Assembly: GCF_000379105.1 (NCBI RefSeq)
Contig: NZ_KB900609.1
Coordinates: 5,034,438 to 5,098,437, forward strand
Direction: 5' to 3'
DNA from: Methylobacterium sp. WSM2598
Lineage (GTDB): Bacteria; Pseudomonadota; Alphaproteobacteria; Rhizobiales; Beijerinckiaceae
DNA: 64,000 bases
Every line of letters begins with the position of its first letter. Positions within the stretch are counted from its first letter, which is position 1. The position numbers were made by a program, and so were the translations under genes. This document shows positions 42,318 to 51,082 of this stretch, piece after piece. A model generated the notes under the pieces. It saw only the letters and a list, made by a program, of their open reading frames with translations. It was not told where the DNA came from and did not search any database.

Positions 42318-43322
42318 ATGCAGACAGGCCTGACCCCGGACCGCGCGTCCCGCTTCGCGGCGCTCACGCTCGGCCACGTCACCCGCGAATACCCCTACCT
42401 TCCGGGCCTCGTGCTGACCGGGCCGCAGGATGCGCGCCCGCCCGCCGCCCTGCACCCGATCTTCCACGGCAGCTTCGACTGGCATTCCTGCGTCCACGGC
42501 TACTGGCTGCTCGCCCGCCTGCTGGCGCGCGAACCGGCCGCGCCCTGGGCCGAGTCCGTGCGCACCCTGTTCGACCACTCCCTGGTGCCCGCGAAGGTCG
42601 CCGGGGAATGCGCCACCCTCTCGGCGCCCGCCGCCGCGCGCTTCGAGCGCCCCTACGGCTGGGCGTGGCTCCTGAAGCTCGCCGAGGCCCTCGCGCGCCT
42701 GCCGGAGCCGCGCTGGGCCGAGGCCCTCGCGCCGCTGACCGCGCTCATCGCGGCGCGCGTCCGCGAGATCCTGCCGGTCTCGCCCTATCCGGTCCGGGTC
42801 GGGACCCACTTCAACACCGCCTTCGCCCTGCGCCTCGCGGCGGATTACGCCGAGGGCGCGGGCGATTCCGCCCTGACCGGCCGGCTCCTGGCGATGGCCT
42901 GGGCGTGGTACGGCGCCGACGCGGCGTGCCCCGCCTGGGGCGAACCGAGTGGGGACGACTTCCTCTCCTCCGCCCTGATCGAGGCCGAGTGCATGCGGCG
43001 CCTGCTGCCGCCGGAGCGCTTCCTGCCGTGGTTCGCCCGCTTCCTGCCGGACCTCGCCGCCGGGCAGCCGGAGACCCTGTTCCGGCCCGCCACGGTGGCC
43101 GACCGCGGCGACGGCAAGATCGCGCATCTCGACGGGCTCAACCTGAGCCGGGCGTGGTGCCTGCGCGCCCTGGCGCGGGCCCTGCCGCGAGACGATCCCC
43201 GCGTGCCGCCGATGCGGGCGGCCGCCGAGGCGCACCTGGCCGCGAGCCTGCCGCACCTCGCCGACCACTACATGGGCGCGCATTGGCTCGCGAGCTTCGC
43301 CGTGCTGGCGCTGGAGGCGTGA
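42318..43322 (+). CDS. DUF2891 family protein
   Basis: A 334-residue soluble protein of the DUF2891 family, which has an alpha/alpha-barrel look. Landmarks are HPIFHGSFDWHSCVHGYWLL near residue 50, RPYGWAWLLKLAEALA, HFNTAFALRLAADYA and CPAWGEPSGDDFLSSALIEA. The conserved His/Trp/Glu positions hint at a glycosidase- or isomerase-like site, but the activity is not known to me. It is followed closely by an MBL-fold gene on the same strand. Confidence 0.8.
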   Translation: MQTGLTPDRASRFAALTLGHVTREYPYLPGLVLTGPQDARPPAALHPIFHGSFDWHSCVHGYWLLARLLAREPAAPWAESVRTLFDHSLVPAKVAGECATLSAPAAARFERPYGWAWLLKLAEALARLPEPRWAEALAPLTALIAARVREILPVSPYPVRVGTHFNTAFALRLAADYAEGAGDSALTGRLLAMAWAWYGADAACPAWGEPSGDDFLSSALIEAECMRRLLPPERFLPWFARFLPDLAAGQPETLFRPATVADRGDGKIAHLDGLNLSRAWCLRALARALPRDDPRVPPMRAAAEAHLAASLPHLADHYMGAHWLASFAVLALEA

Positions 43323-43423
43323 GGGGCCGCGGCGTGGCGGGACGCTGGCGCCGGTGTCCCGAATCGGATGAACCTGCTCCCGGACGCAGAACGCTGCGCC
43401 GTGCCTGGGAGGAGAGCCGCGCC

Positions 43424-44413
43424 ATGCTTCGTTCCACGATGACCACCCGCCGCGCCGTCCTGGCCGGGGCGGCCGGGGCCCTGCTGCTGCCGCGCGAGGG
43501 GCGGGCCAGGATACCGCTCGGCCAGCCGCAGGCGCCGTACTACTACCGCTTCATGCTCGGCGAGGCCGAGTGCACGGTCGTGTCGGACGGGCTGCTCCCG
43601 CTCGGCGACCCCAGGGCCGCCTTCGTCAACATCGACAAGGACGAGATCGCGCGCGAGCTGCGGGAATCCTTCCTGCCCGCCTCCGCGGCGACACTGGAGC
43701 AGAACGTCCTGGTGGTGAATTTCGGCGACCGCGCCGTGCTGTTCGACACCGGGATGGGCACCGACACGCTGTTCGGCACCACCACCGGCAAGCTCCTGAC
43801 CACGCTGCGCCAAGCCGGGATCGACCCGGCCCAGATCGACGCGGTCGTGATGAGCCACGCCCATATCGACCATTGCGGCGGGCTGGTCGCCGACGACGGC
43901 ACTCCCAATTTCCCCAACGCGCAATACTATATCGGCCAAGCCGACTTCGAGTACTGGACCGACGACTCCAAGGTGCCGGCGGCCTATCCGGCCCGAGGCA
44001 ACTTCCTCGCGCAGGCGCGCAAGAACCTGCTGCCGCTGCGCGATCGGCTGCACTTCTACAGGGATCACGAGCAGATCCTGCCGGGAGTCACCGCCCTGGC
44101 GGCGCCCGGGCACACGGTCAGCCACACGATCTTCATGATCGAGTCCGGCGGCAAGTCGCTGTGCTACATCGGCGATCTGGCCCACCACCCGGTGCTGCTG
44201 CTGGAGCGGCCGCGCACCCAATTCGCGTACGACACCGATCCGGTCCAGTCGGCGGAGAGCCGGGTGCGGATGCTGACGATGCTGGCGGCCAACCGGGTGC
44301 CCCTGCTCGCCTACCACTTCGCGTGGCCCGGCATCGGCCACGTCGCCCGGCAGGGGGATGGGTTCCGCTACGTCCCGGCCCCGATCCAGATGCAGGGCGT
44401 GGGCGCCCTCTGA
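43424..44413 (+). CDS. Exported MBL-fold metallo-hydrolase
   Basis: A 329-residue protein. The N-terminus (TTRRAVLAGAAGALLLP) contains a twin-arginine-like TTRRAVLAG motif, so Tat export is likely. The catalytic core has the zinc motif SHAHIDHCGG (HxHxDH), GHTVSHTIFM for the next His, and IGDLAHHP for the bridging Asp. The substrate is unknown; quorum-sensing lactonases and alkylsulfatase-like enzymes share the fold. GGAGGAGAG precedes the ATG. It probably forms a unit with the DUF2891 gene 100 bases before. Confidence 0.8.
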   Translation: MLRSTMTTRRAVLAGAAGALLLPREGRARIPLGQPQAPYYYRFMLGEAECTVVSDGLLPLGDPRAAFVNIDKDEIARELRESFLPASAATLEQNVLVVNFGDRAVLFDTGMGTDTLFGTTTGKLLTTLRQAGIDPAQIDAVVMSHAHIDHCGGLVADDGTPNFPNAQYYIGQADFEYWTDDSKVPAAYPARGNFLAQARKNLLPLRDRLHFYRDHEQILPGVTALAAPGHTVSHTIFMIESGGKSLCYIGDLAHHPVLLLERPRTQFAYDTDPVQSAESRVRMLTMLAANRVPLLAYHFAWPGIGHVARQGDGFRYVPAPIQMQGVGAL

Positions 44414-44495
44414 ACCCGGGCCGGGGGCGCGCGGCGGCGCGAGGGCACCGTCTGACGGCTTTTGCGCGGGGCCGCGCGCTGCCATAACCCCGCCC

Positions 44496-46313
44496 ATGGC
44501 CGCTCCCCCGCTCCTCACCCTCCAGGACGTCGCCCTCACCTTCGGAGGCACCCCGCTCATCGTGCAGGCGGACCTCGCCATCGCGCCGGGCGAGCGGGCC
44601 TGCCTCGTCGGCCGCAACGGCTCGGGCAAGTCCACGCTGCTGCGCATCGCCGCGGGCCTGCTGGAGCCGGATCGCGGCGTGCGCTTCCTGCAGCCCGGCA
44701 CCACGGTGCGCTACCTCGCCCAGGAGCCCGACTTCTCGGGCTTCCCCTCGACGCTCGCCTTCGTGGAGGCGGGGCTCGGCCCCGGCGACGAACCCTACCG
44801 CGCCCGCTACCTCCTGGAGAGCCTCGGCCTCACCGGCGAGGAGGATCCGGCCCGGCTCTCCGGCGGCGAGGCGCGCCGGGCGGCCCTCGCCCAGGCGATG
44901 GCGCCCGAGCCCGACATCCTGCTCCTCGACGAGCCGACGAACCACCTCGACCTGCCGGCGATCGAGTGGCTGGAGGCGGAGCTGAGGGCGGCGCGCTCGG
45001 CGCTGGTCCTGATCAGCCACGACCGCCGCTTCCTCGAGAACCTGTCGCGGGCGACGGTCTGGCTCGACCGGGGCGTGACGCGCCGGATCGAGCAGGGCTT
45101 CTCGGCCTTCGAAGCGTGGCGCGACGCCTTCTTCGAGGAGGAGGAGCGCGACCGCCACAAGCTCGACCGCAAGATCGCCGCCGAGGAGGATTGGCTGCGC
45201 TACGGCGTCACCGCCCGGCGCAAGCGCAACGTCAAGCGCCTCGCCGGCCTCCACGACCTGCGCCGGCAGCGCAGGGAGCATCGCGGGCCGGTGGGCACGG
45301 TCAGCATGGCCTCCGCCGAGGCCGAGGCCTCCGGCACCCTGGTGGTCGAGGCCGTGAGGGCCGGCAAGAGCTACGACGGGCGCGCCGTCGTGCGCGACCT
45401 CTCGCTGCGGATCCACCGGGGTGACCGGCTCGGGATCGTCGGCCCCAACGGCGCCGGCAAGACGACCCTGGTCAACCTCCTCACCGGCCGCCTCGCCCCC
45501 GACGAGGGGAACGTGCGGGTCGGGGCGAACGTCACCCTCAACCTCCTCGACCAGCGCCGCGCCGCCCTCGATCCGGAGCGGAGCGTCGCCGAGGTGCTCA
45601 CCGGCGGGGGCAGCGACTCCGTCGCGGTGGGCGGGCAGACCCGCCACGTCATCGGCTACATGAAGGACTTTCTGTTCGCGCCCGAGCAGGCCCGCACCCC
45701 CGTCGGCGTCCTCTCGGGCGGCGAGCGCAACCGGCTGCTCCTCGCCCGGGCGCTGGCCACGCCGGCCAACCTGCTGGTCCTCGACGAGCCGACCAACGAC
45801 CTCGACCTCGAGACCCTGGACCTGCTGCAGGAGATGCTCACCGACTTCTCCGGCACCCTGATCCTGGTGAGCCACGACCGCGACTTCCTCGACCGGGTCG
45901 TCGGGGAGGTGCTGGTCGCGGAGGCAGAGGGGCGCTGGAGCCTCTACGCGGGCGGCTACTCGGACATGGTGGCCCAGCGGGGGAGGGGGGTCGAGGCCCG
46001 CCCGGCCGAGCCGCGGCCGGCCCCGGCCCCGAAGGACCCGGCGCCGGCCGCGGCCCGGAAATCCGAGCCGGCCCGCCGCCGCCTCGGCTTCAACGAGCAG
46101 CACGAGCTCAAGACCCTGCCCAAGCGCATCGCGGCCCTGGAGGCGGCCGCGGTCAAGCTGCGCGCGGCCCTCGCCGATCCGACCCTCTACGCCCGGGACC
46201 CTGCCCGGTTCGAGACGATCTCCCGCGGGCTCGCCACGGCCGAGTCGGACCTCGCCGCGGCCGAGGAGCGCTGGCTCGCCCTCGAGATGCTGCGCGAGGA
46301 GCTGGAGGGCTGA
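44496..46313 (+). CDS. uup: ABC-F family ATPase, Uup type
   Basis: A 605-residue soluble tandem ATP-binding cassette. Walker A: GRNGSGKST (39-47) and GPNGAGKTT. Signatures: LSGGEARRAAL and LSGGERNRLLL. Walker B: ILLLDEPTNHLDL and LLVLDEPTNDLDL. The linker holds FFEEEERDRHKLDRKIAAEE. The C-terminal coiled coil (KTLPKRIAALEAAAVKLR and the following helix ending LREELEG) is characteristic of Uup, which binds the ribosome or branched DNA. There are no membrane helices, so it is not a transporter. The start is the ATG at 44496. Confidence 0.9.
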   Translation: MAAPPLLTLQDVALTFGGTPLIVQADLAIAPGERACLVGRNGSGKSTLLRIAAGLLEPDRGVRFLQPGTTVRYLAQEPDFSGFPSTLAFVEAGLGPGDEPYRARYLLESLGLTGEEDPARLSGGEARRAALAQAMAPEPDILLLDEPTNHLDLPAIEWLEAELRAARSALVLISHDRRFLENLSRATVWLDRGVTRRIEQGFSAFEAWRDAFFEEEERDRHKLDRKIAAEEDWLRYGVTARRKRNVKRLAGLHDLRRQRREHRGPVGTVSMASAEAEASGTLVVEAVRAGKSYDGRAVVRDLSLRIHRGDRLGIVGPNGAGKTTLVNLLTGRLAPDEGNVRVGANVTLNLLDQRRAALDPERSVAEVLTGGGSDSVAVGGQTRHVIGYMKDFLFAPEQARTPVGVLSGGERNRLLLARALATPANLLVLDEPTNDLDLETLDLLQEMLTDFSGTLILVSHDRDFLDRVVGEVLVAEAEGRWSLYAGGYSDMVAQRGRGVEARPAEPRPAPAPKDPAPAAARKSEPARRRLGFNEQHELKTLPKRIAALEAAAVKLRAALADPTLYARDPARFETISRGLATAESDLAAAEERWLALEMLREELEG

Positions 46314-46343
46314 GAGGTTGAAAATCGAGCGGTTTCCGACGTC

Positions 46344-46408
46344 TGATCCGGGATCCGCTCGATTGAAGCCGATCCCGGATCACGAGCCTGCGCGGCGCCT
46401 GAGCGAAC
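46344..46408 (+). repeat. Partial composite dispersed repeat
   Basis: Palindrome TGATCCGGGATCCG...CGATCCCGGATCA (46344-46382) followed by GAGCCTGCGCGGCGCCTGAG, ending at 46408. The module encoding DIRMADIGDGEAINRM is missing. Unlike other copies, its leading TGA is not a gene stop: the ABC-F gene ends 31 bases earlier. Confidence 0.8.
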
Positions 46409-47061
46409 GCCGTTGCCGGAGCGTTGAGCCGCCGCGAGGCACCATGCCTCCCGGGTCCCGGATCTCCCTTCGCTGACGCGTCGGGCGTCCGGGAAAGGCG
46501 GAGCGGGCGCCTAGTGGCCGGATGCCGGCCTTGCCGGATGGCGAGGCTGAACCGATCGAGCGGGGAACCGTGGCAAGGGCCCGAGCACGCGAGGCGACGG
46601 CCCGCCCCCGCGGCGTCCGCCGCCGCGCGCCCCCGCGTCGCCCCGGACGATCCTGCTTTCGCCCGGCGCCGGCAGCCGTCCGAGAGTCGTGGCGCGATGC
46701 TCCGGTCCCGCCCGAGGCCCAGCCGGAAGCAGATCCGTCGCGCGCGATCGATCCCGCCGGGCAGCGCGCTGTATCAGCAGGCCCGCCTCCCTCGTCGGTG
46801 CTCTACCAATATTTCGTTGCCTGCGTGCAACAATGCGGCGGAAAGCCGGCCAGAGTCCGGCCGCCCAAGCGGAACAATGTTGATCGTGCGGGGAGCGTCC
46901 CGCATGGTGATTGGGCGCCGGGCACAAGCCCGGAGCGGTTCGGCCGCTGCCCCGTGCGGGAGGGCTGAGTCGGCGGGGATAAGAGTGGCGTGGATCGGAT
47001 CCCTCCGGGTCCGGGTGGCACAGTCGTTCACCCCAAGGGTCTCGAAACTTTGGAGGTCTCG
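46409..47061. promoter_or_regulatory. Long leader region upstream of the porin gene
   Basis: About 650 bases with no convincing gene; the overlapping frames on both strands are compositionally like noise. The last 250 bases are less GC-rich and should contain the porin promoter and a long untranslated leader. Several inverted repeats (for example GGCCGGATGCCGGCC near 46513) may fold, but no named riboswitch was recognised. Confidence 0.4.
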
Positions 47062-48630
47062 ATGAGGCTCGTTAAGAGCTTACTGCTCGGGTCCGCGGCT
47101 GGTCTGACGGTCGTGGCTGGGGCACAGGCGGCCGATCTGCCGGTCAAGAAGGCGGCTCCGGTTGAGTACGTGCGGATCTGCTCGGCCTACGGCGCGGGCT
47201 TCTTCTACATCCCGGGCACCGATACCTGCCTGCGCGTCGGCGGCCGCGCCCGCTTCGAGGCGACCTACGTCCAGCCCCTGATCCGCGGCGACACGGTCGG
47301 CTATCGCGGCCTCGGCCGCCTGAACCTCGATGCCCGCACGCAGACCGGCTACGGCACCCTGCGCGCCTTCGTCCGCTTCGAGCTCGCCAGCCGCACCGGC
47401 GGCTTCTTGAAGTCCGGCACCCAGGAGCGCATCGCGAACGCCTTCGCCGCCACCGGCGTCGACACCAACGCCCGCGTCCAGCAGTTCGTGAACGTCGACA
47501 AGGCCTTCATCCAGTTCGCCGGCCTCACCGCCGGTCGCGCGGCCTCGTTCTACGACTTCTACGCCCACGACTTCGAAATCAACGCCGTCTCGCTCGGCTC
47601 GGACGTCGCCTCGACGAACCTGCTCGCCTACACGGCGACGTTCGGCGAGGGCTTCTCGGCCACGATCTCGATGGAAGATTCGAACTTCCGCAAGAATCCC
47701 ATTTTCGGGAACATCACCGTTGGCGTAACTCCGACCGTTAACTTGGCTCCGGTGCTAACTCCGGGGCAAGGCCTGGGATTTGCCAATCTCGACGCTATCC
47801 AGCGGTCGCGCCTTCCTGACTTCGTGGGCGTTCTCCGCTACGACGCCGCATGGGGTTCGGCGCAGATCTCTGCGGCCGTTCACGAGCTCAATACGGGCAA
47901 CTACGTCACAACTGGACCGCTCAACGGTGCCGCTGTTGCGATCAGCCGTCCCCAAACCGAGTACGGGTGGGCGGTTCAGGGTGGCCTCAAGGTCAACCTG
48001 CCCTTTATCGCCGCGGGCGACTCGCTCTACCTGCAGGGCTCCTACGGTGAAGGCACCACGGTCTACACTGGCCTGCCTGCTTACAACGGGACCTACACCC
48101 TCACGGGCAGTGCGACCGCTGGCATCTTCAATCAGTATTATGCCGACGCCATCGTCGACCCTGTGACCGGCAGGCTCTCGCTCTCTGACAGCTGGACGGT
48201 CGTCGGTTCGTACCTCCACTACTGGGCTCCGGAGTGGCGGTCGGCCTTCATCGGTAGCTACGGCGAGATTAGCTACAATCGGGCAGCTCGCATCAACAGT
48301 GCGCTGCTGAACGTCGGCGGCCTGCCGAACCCGGGAACGGCGCTTGGCCTCGCGCGCCTTGCGCTCAGCCCGGTTCTGCGCGACTCCAACCAGATCGTCG
48401 CGGGCGCAAGCCTGATCTGGTCGCCGGTGAAGGATCTCGATATCGGCGTCGAGGGGCTGTACGTCCGGCAGGCTCTGAACAACGGTCGCATCATCGACCC
48501 GAACAAGGGCGCTGTCATCGCTGCGGCCGTCCAGGCGAACACGGCAACGGCGGCTCAGCTTGCCACCGCGCCGACCATCAACAGCCAGGACACGTTCCAG
48601 GTCCGCATGCGCGTCCAGCGCGACTTCTGA
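47062..48630 (+). CDS. Outer-membrane porin, Rhizobiales type
   Basis: A 522-residue porin. The signal peptide (RLVKSLLLGSAAGLTVVAGA, cleavage after AQA) is followed by the family start ADLPVKKAAPVEYVRICSAY and the signature PGTDTCLRVGGRARFEATY. About sixteen amphipathic strands alternate with loops through to the terminal strand TFQVRMRVQRDF, ending in Phe as needed for outer-membrane assembly. It should allow general diffusion of small hydrophilic solutes. TGGAGG is a strong Shine-Dalgarno. The central part (47690-48320) uses a less GC-biased codon set than the ends, suggesting loop exchange or high diversity. Confidence 0.95.
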   Translation: MRLVKSLLLGSAAGLTVVAGAQAADLPVKKAAPVEYVRICSAYGAGFFYIPGTDTCLRVGGRARFEATYVQPLIRGDTVGYRGLGRLNLDARTQTGYGTLRAFVRFELASRTGGFLKSGTQERIANAFAATGVDTNARVQQFVNVDKAFIQFAGLTAGRAASFYDFYAHDFEINAVSLGSDVASTNLLAYTATFGEGFSATISMEDSNFRKNPIFGNITVGVTPTVNLAPVLTPGQGLGFANLDAIQRSRLPDFVGVLRYDAAWGSAQISAAVHELNTGNYVTTGPLNGAAVAISRPQTEYGWAVQGGLKVNLPFIAAGDSLYLQGSYGEGTTVYTGLPAYNGTYTLTGSATAGIFNQYYADAIVDPVTGRLSLSDSWTVVGSYLHYWAPEWRSAFIGSYGEISYNRAARINSALLNVGGLPNPGTALGLARLALSPVLRDSNQIVAGASLIWSPVKDLDIGVEGLYVRQALNNGRIIDPNKGAVIAAAVQANTATAAQLATAPTINSQDTFQVRMRVQRDF

Positions 48631-48653
48631 TCGGATCGACCGATCCCGAGACG

Positions 48654-48689
48654 GGGGGCTCCGGCGCGACCGGGGCCCCCTTCGCGTTT
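48654..48689 (+). terminator. Intrinsic terminator after the porin gene
   Basis: An 11-bp stem (GGGGGCTCCGG/CCGGGGCCCCC with one T-G pair) and a 5-base loop, followed by TTCGCGTTT. It starts 24 bases after the porin stop. Confidence 0.7.
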
Positions 48690-48708
48690 GAGGCCGCGCT
48701 GCGGGAGC

Positions 48709-48934
48709 CTCTCATCCGCCATCCGGTTGATGGCTTCGCCATCTCCGATGTCGGCCATGCGGATGTCGGCTTCGCTCAGGCGCCGCGCTCGGGCTTGGCA
48801 TCCGCCATCCGGTTGATGGCTTCGCCATCTTCGATGTCGGCCATGCGGATGTCGGCTTCGCTCAGGCGCCGCGCTCAGGCGCCGCGCAGGCTCGCGATCC
48901 GGGATCCGCTTCGATCAACCGGATCCCGGATCAG
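48709..48934 (-). repeat. Composite dispersed repeat with two tandem units, inverted
   Basis: Two units of the module (CATCCGGTTGATGGCTTCGC, GATGTCGGCCATGCGGATGT, CGGCTTCGCTCAGGCGCCGC) begin at 48720 and 48806. The spacing of 86 rather than 84 bases is due to a 2-base insertion (CGCGCTCGGG). The palindrome GATCCGGGATCCG...CGGATCCCGGATCA closes at 48934. The first base of the left arm is changed (GCGATCC), so no TGA is present on that side. Confidence 0.85.
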
Positions 48935-48976
48935 GCCCGCCTCCCGCGCGCCGCCGCGTCGGGCTATGTCTGCCCC

Positions 48977-50980
48977 ATGGCTCAGACGATCTCCCTCGCC
49001 CAGCAGGCCGTCGCGGTGCATCAGAGCGGGAACCTCGCGCAGGCCGAGACGCTCTACCGCGCCTTCCTGACGCGCGAGCCGAATCACCCGGTCGCCCTGC
49101 ACCTCCTCGGCACCCTCCTGCACGCCCGCGGCCGCACCGGGGCCGGCCTGCCCTTCCTGGAGAGGGCGGCGGCGCTGCTGCCCCTCGACGCCGAGGTCCA
49201 CAACAATCTCGGCGTCGCCCTCAACCATCTCGGGCGCTTCGCCGAGGCGGCGCGCGCGCTCGACCGGGCGGTGAGCCTCGCCCCGGACGATGCCGCCGCG
49301 CAGAGCAATCTCGGGGCGGCCTATCGCGGCCTGCACCGCTTCGCCGAGGCGCGGGGGTGCTTCGCGCGGGCCCTCGCGCTGCGGCCCGACGCGGGCGTGG
49401 CGAGCAATCTCGGCCTCGCGCTCCTCGACCTCGGCGAGGGCGAGGAGGCGGCCGCCTGCTTCCGCCGCGCGACGGAGCTCGACCCGGCCTTCGCGCAGGC
49501 ACACGTGCACCTCGCCAGCACCCTCCTGGCGCTCGGCCGCCTGCCCGAGGCCCTGGCCAGCATCGAGGCGGCCACGGCCCTCGATCCGGCGCACGGCTAC
49601 GCCGTCGCCCTGCGCGCGCACCTGCGCCAGGCCCTCTGCGACTGGCGCGGCTTCGCGGCGGACCGGGAGGCCCTGTCCGCCAGGGCGGGGCCGTGGCGGG
49701 CAGACGAGCCGCCCCCGCCCTTCCCGGTCCTGGCGCTCACGGACGATCCCGAGGCGCAGCTCCGGCGCGCCCGCGCCCATGCCGGGCGCTTCGCCGCCGA
49801 GCGGCTGCGGGCCCCGCCCGGCCCGCGCGGGGAGCGGGTCAGGGTCGCCTACCTGTCCCCGGATTTCCGCCAGCACCCGGTCGCGGTGCTGATGGCCGAC
49901 GTCCTCGCCTGCCACGACCGGGCGCGGTTCGAGGTGCACGCCGTCTCCTTCGGGCCCGACGACGGCTCGGCCCTGCGCGCCCGCATCCGCGACGGGGCGG
50001 AGCATTTCCTGGACGTGCGGGGCTCGGCCGATGCCGAGGTCGCGGCCCTGCTGCGGGCGCGCGGGATCGACGTCGCGGTCGATCTCGCGGGCTTCACCAC
50101 CCACAGCCGGCCCGGGATCCTGGCTCCCCGCCCGGCCCGGATCCAGGTGAACTACCTCGGCTATCCGGGCAGCACCGGGGCGGACTGGATCGACTACGCG
50201 ATCGGCGACGCGTTCGTGGCGCCGGAGGCGCTCCAGGGCGCCTTCTCGGAGGCGATCGTGCGGCTGCCGGGGGCGTTCCAGGCGAACGGCGCCCGCCCGG
50301 CCCCGCCCGCCTCGCCGCCCCGCCGCGCCGCCCACGGGCTGCCGGCGGAGGGCTTGGTGTTCGGCGCGTTCAGCGCCTCCTACAAGCTCACGCCGGACCT
50401 GTTCGCGGCCTGGATGCGGCTGCTGCGGGCCGTGCCGGGCAGCGTGCTGTGGCTGGTCGCCGACCACGCCCCGACGCGGGACAATCTGCGGCGCGAGGCG
50501 GGCCGGCACGGGGTGGACCCGGAGCGGCTCGTCCTCGCGGGCCGGGCCCCCTACGAGACCTATCTCGACCGACTGCGGCACATCGACCTGTTCCTCGACA
50601 CCTTCCCGTACAATGCCGGCACGACGGCGAGCGACGCGCTCTGGATGGGCGTGCCGCTCCTCACCCTGGCGGGGCGCGCCTATGCGAGCCGCATGGCCGG
50701 AAGCCTGCTGACCGCGCTCGGCCTGCCCGACCTCGTCGCCGCGAGCCTCGACGCCTACGAGCGGCAGGCCCTGCGCCTCGCGGACCCGGAGCGTCTGGCG
50801 GACCTGCGCGGCCGGCTGGCCGCGCGGCGGCACGGGGCGGGCGGGATCTTTGATGCGCCCGCCTTCGCGCGGCGGCTGGAGGCGGCGTTCCGGCAGATGG
50901 TGGCGCGGGCCGATCGCGGGCTGAGGCCGGCCCCCTTCGCGGTGCCGGAGCCCGGTCCGGGGCAGTCCGACCGGGGATGA
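48977..50980 (+). CDS. TPR protein with SPINDLY/OGT-type glycosyltransferase domain
   Basis: A 667-residue soluble protein. Residues 5-215 are about six tetratricopeptide repeats (HNNLGVALNHLGRFAEAARA, QSNLGAAYRGLHRFAEARGC, ASNLGLALLDLGEGEEAAAC). From about 285 to 640 it has the O-GlcNAc-transferase-like GT41 fold (RVAYLSPDFRQHPVAVLMAD, DVAVDLAGFTTHSRPGILAP, VNYLGYPGSTGADWIDY, YNAGTTASDALWMGVPLLTL). It should transfer a sugar from a nucleotide donor to proteins. Targets are unknown, although outer-membrane or motility proteins are common in bacteria. It starts 42 bases after a repeat. Confidence 0.9.
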   Translation: MAQTISLAQQAVAVHQSGNLAQAETLYRAFLTREPNHPVALHLLGTLLHARGRTGAGLPFLERAAALLPLDAEVHNNLGVALNHLGRFAEAARALDRAVSLAPDDAAAQSNLGAAYRGLHRFAEARGCFARALALRPDAGVASNLGLALLDLGEGEEAAACFRRATELDPAFAQAHVHLASTLLALGRLPEALASIEAATALDPAHGYAVALRAHLRQALCDWRGFAADREALSARAGPWRADEPPPPFPVLALTDDPEAQLRRARAHAGRFAAERLRAPPGPRGERVRVAYLSPDFRQHPVAVLMADVLACHDRARFEVHAVSFGPDDGSALRARIRDGAEHFLDVRGSADAEVAALLRARGIDVAVDLAGFTTHSRPGILAPRPARIQVNYLGYPGSTGADWIDYAIGDAFVAPEALQGAFSEAIVRLPGAFQANGARPAPPASPPRRAAHGLPAEGLVFGAFSASYKLTPDLFAAWMRLLRAVPGSVLWLVADHAPTRDNLRREAGRHGVDPERLVLAGRAPYETYLDRLRHIDLFLDTFPYNAGTTASDALWMGVPLLTLAGRAYASRMAGSLLTALGLPDLVAASLDAYERQALRLADPERLADLRGRLAARRHGAGGIFDAPAFARRLEAAFRQMVARADRGLRPAPFAVPEPGPGQSDRG

Positions 50981-51082
50981 GCGGCCCGCCCGGCCGAGCT
51001 TGCCCGTGCACGCCTTGCTTGAGCCCCAAAGGCGGCCCATCTCAGGGGACGCGCGGGGAGCGCGCGTCCTCGGGGTGCATGC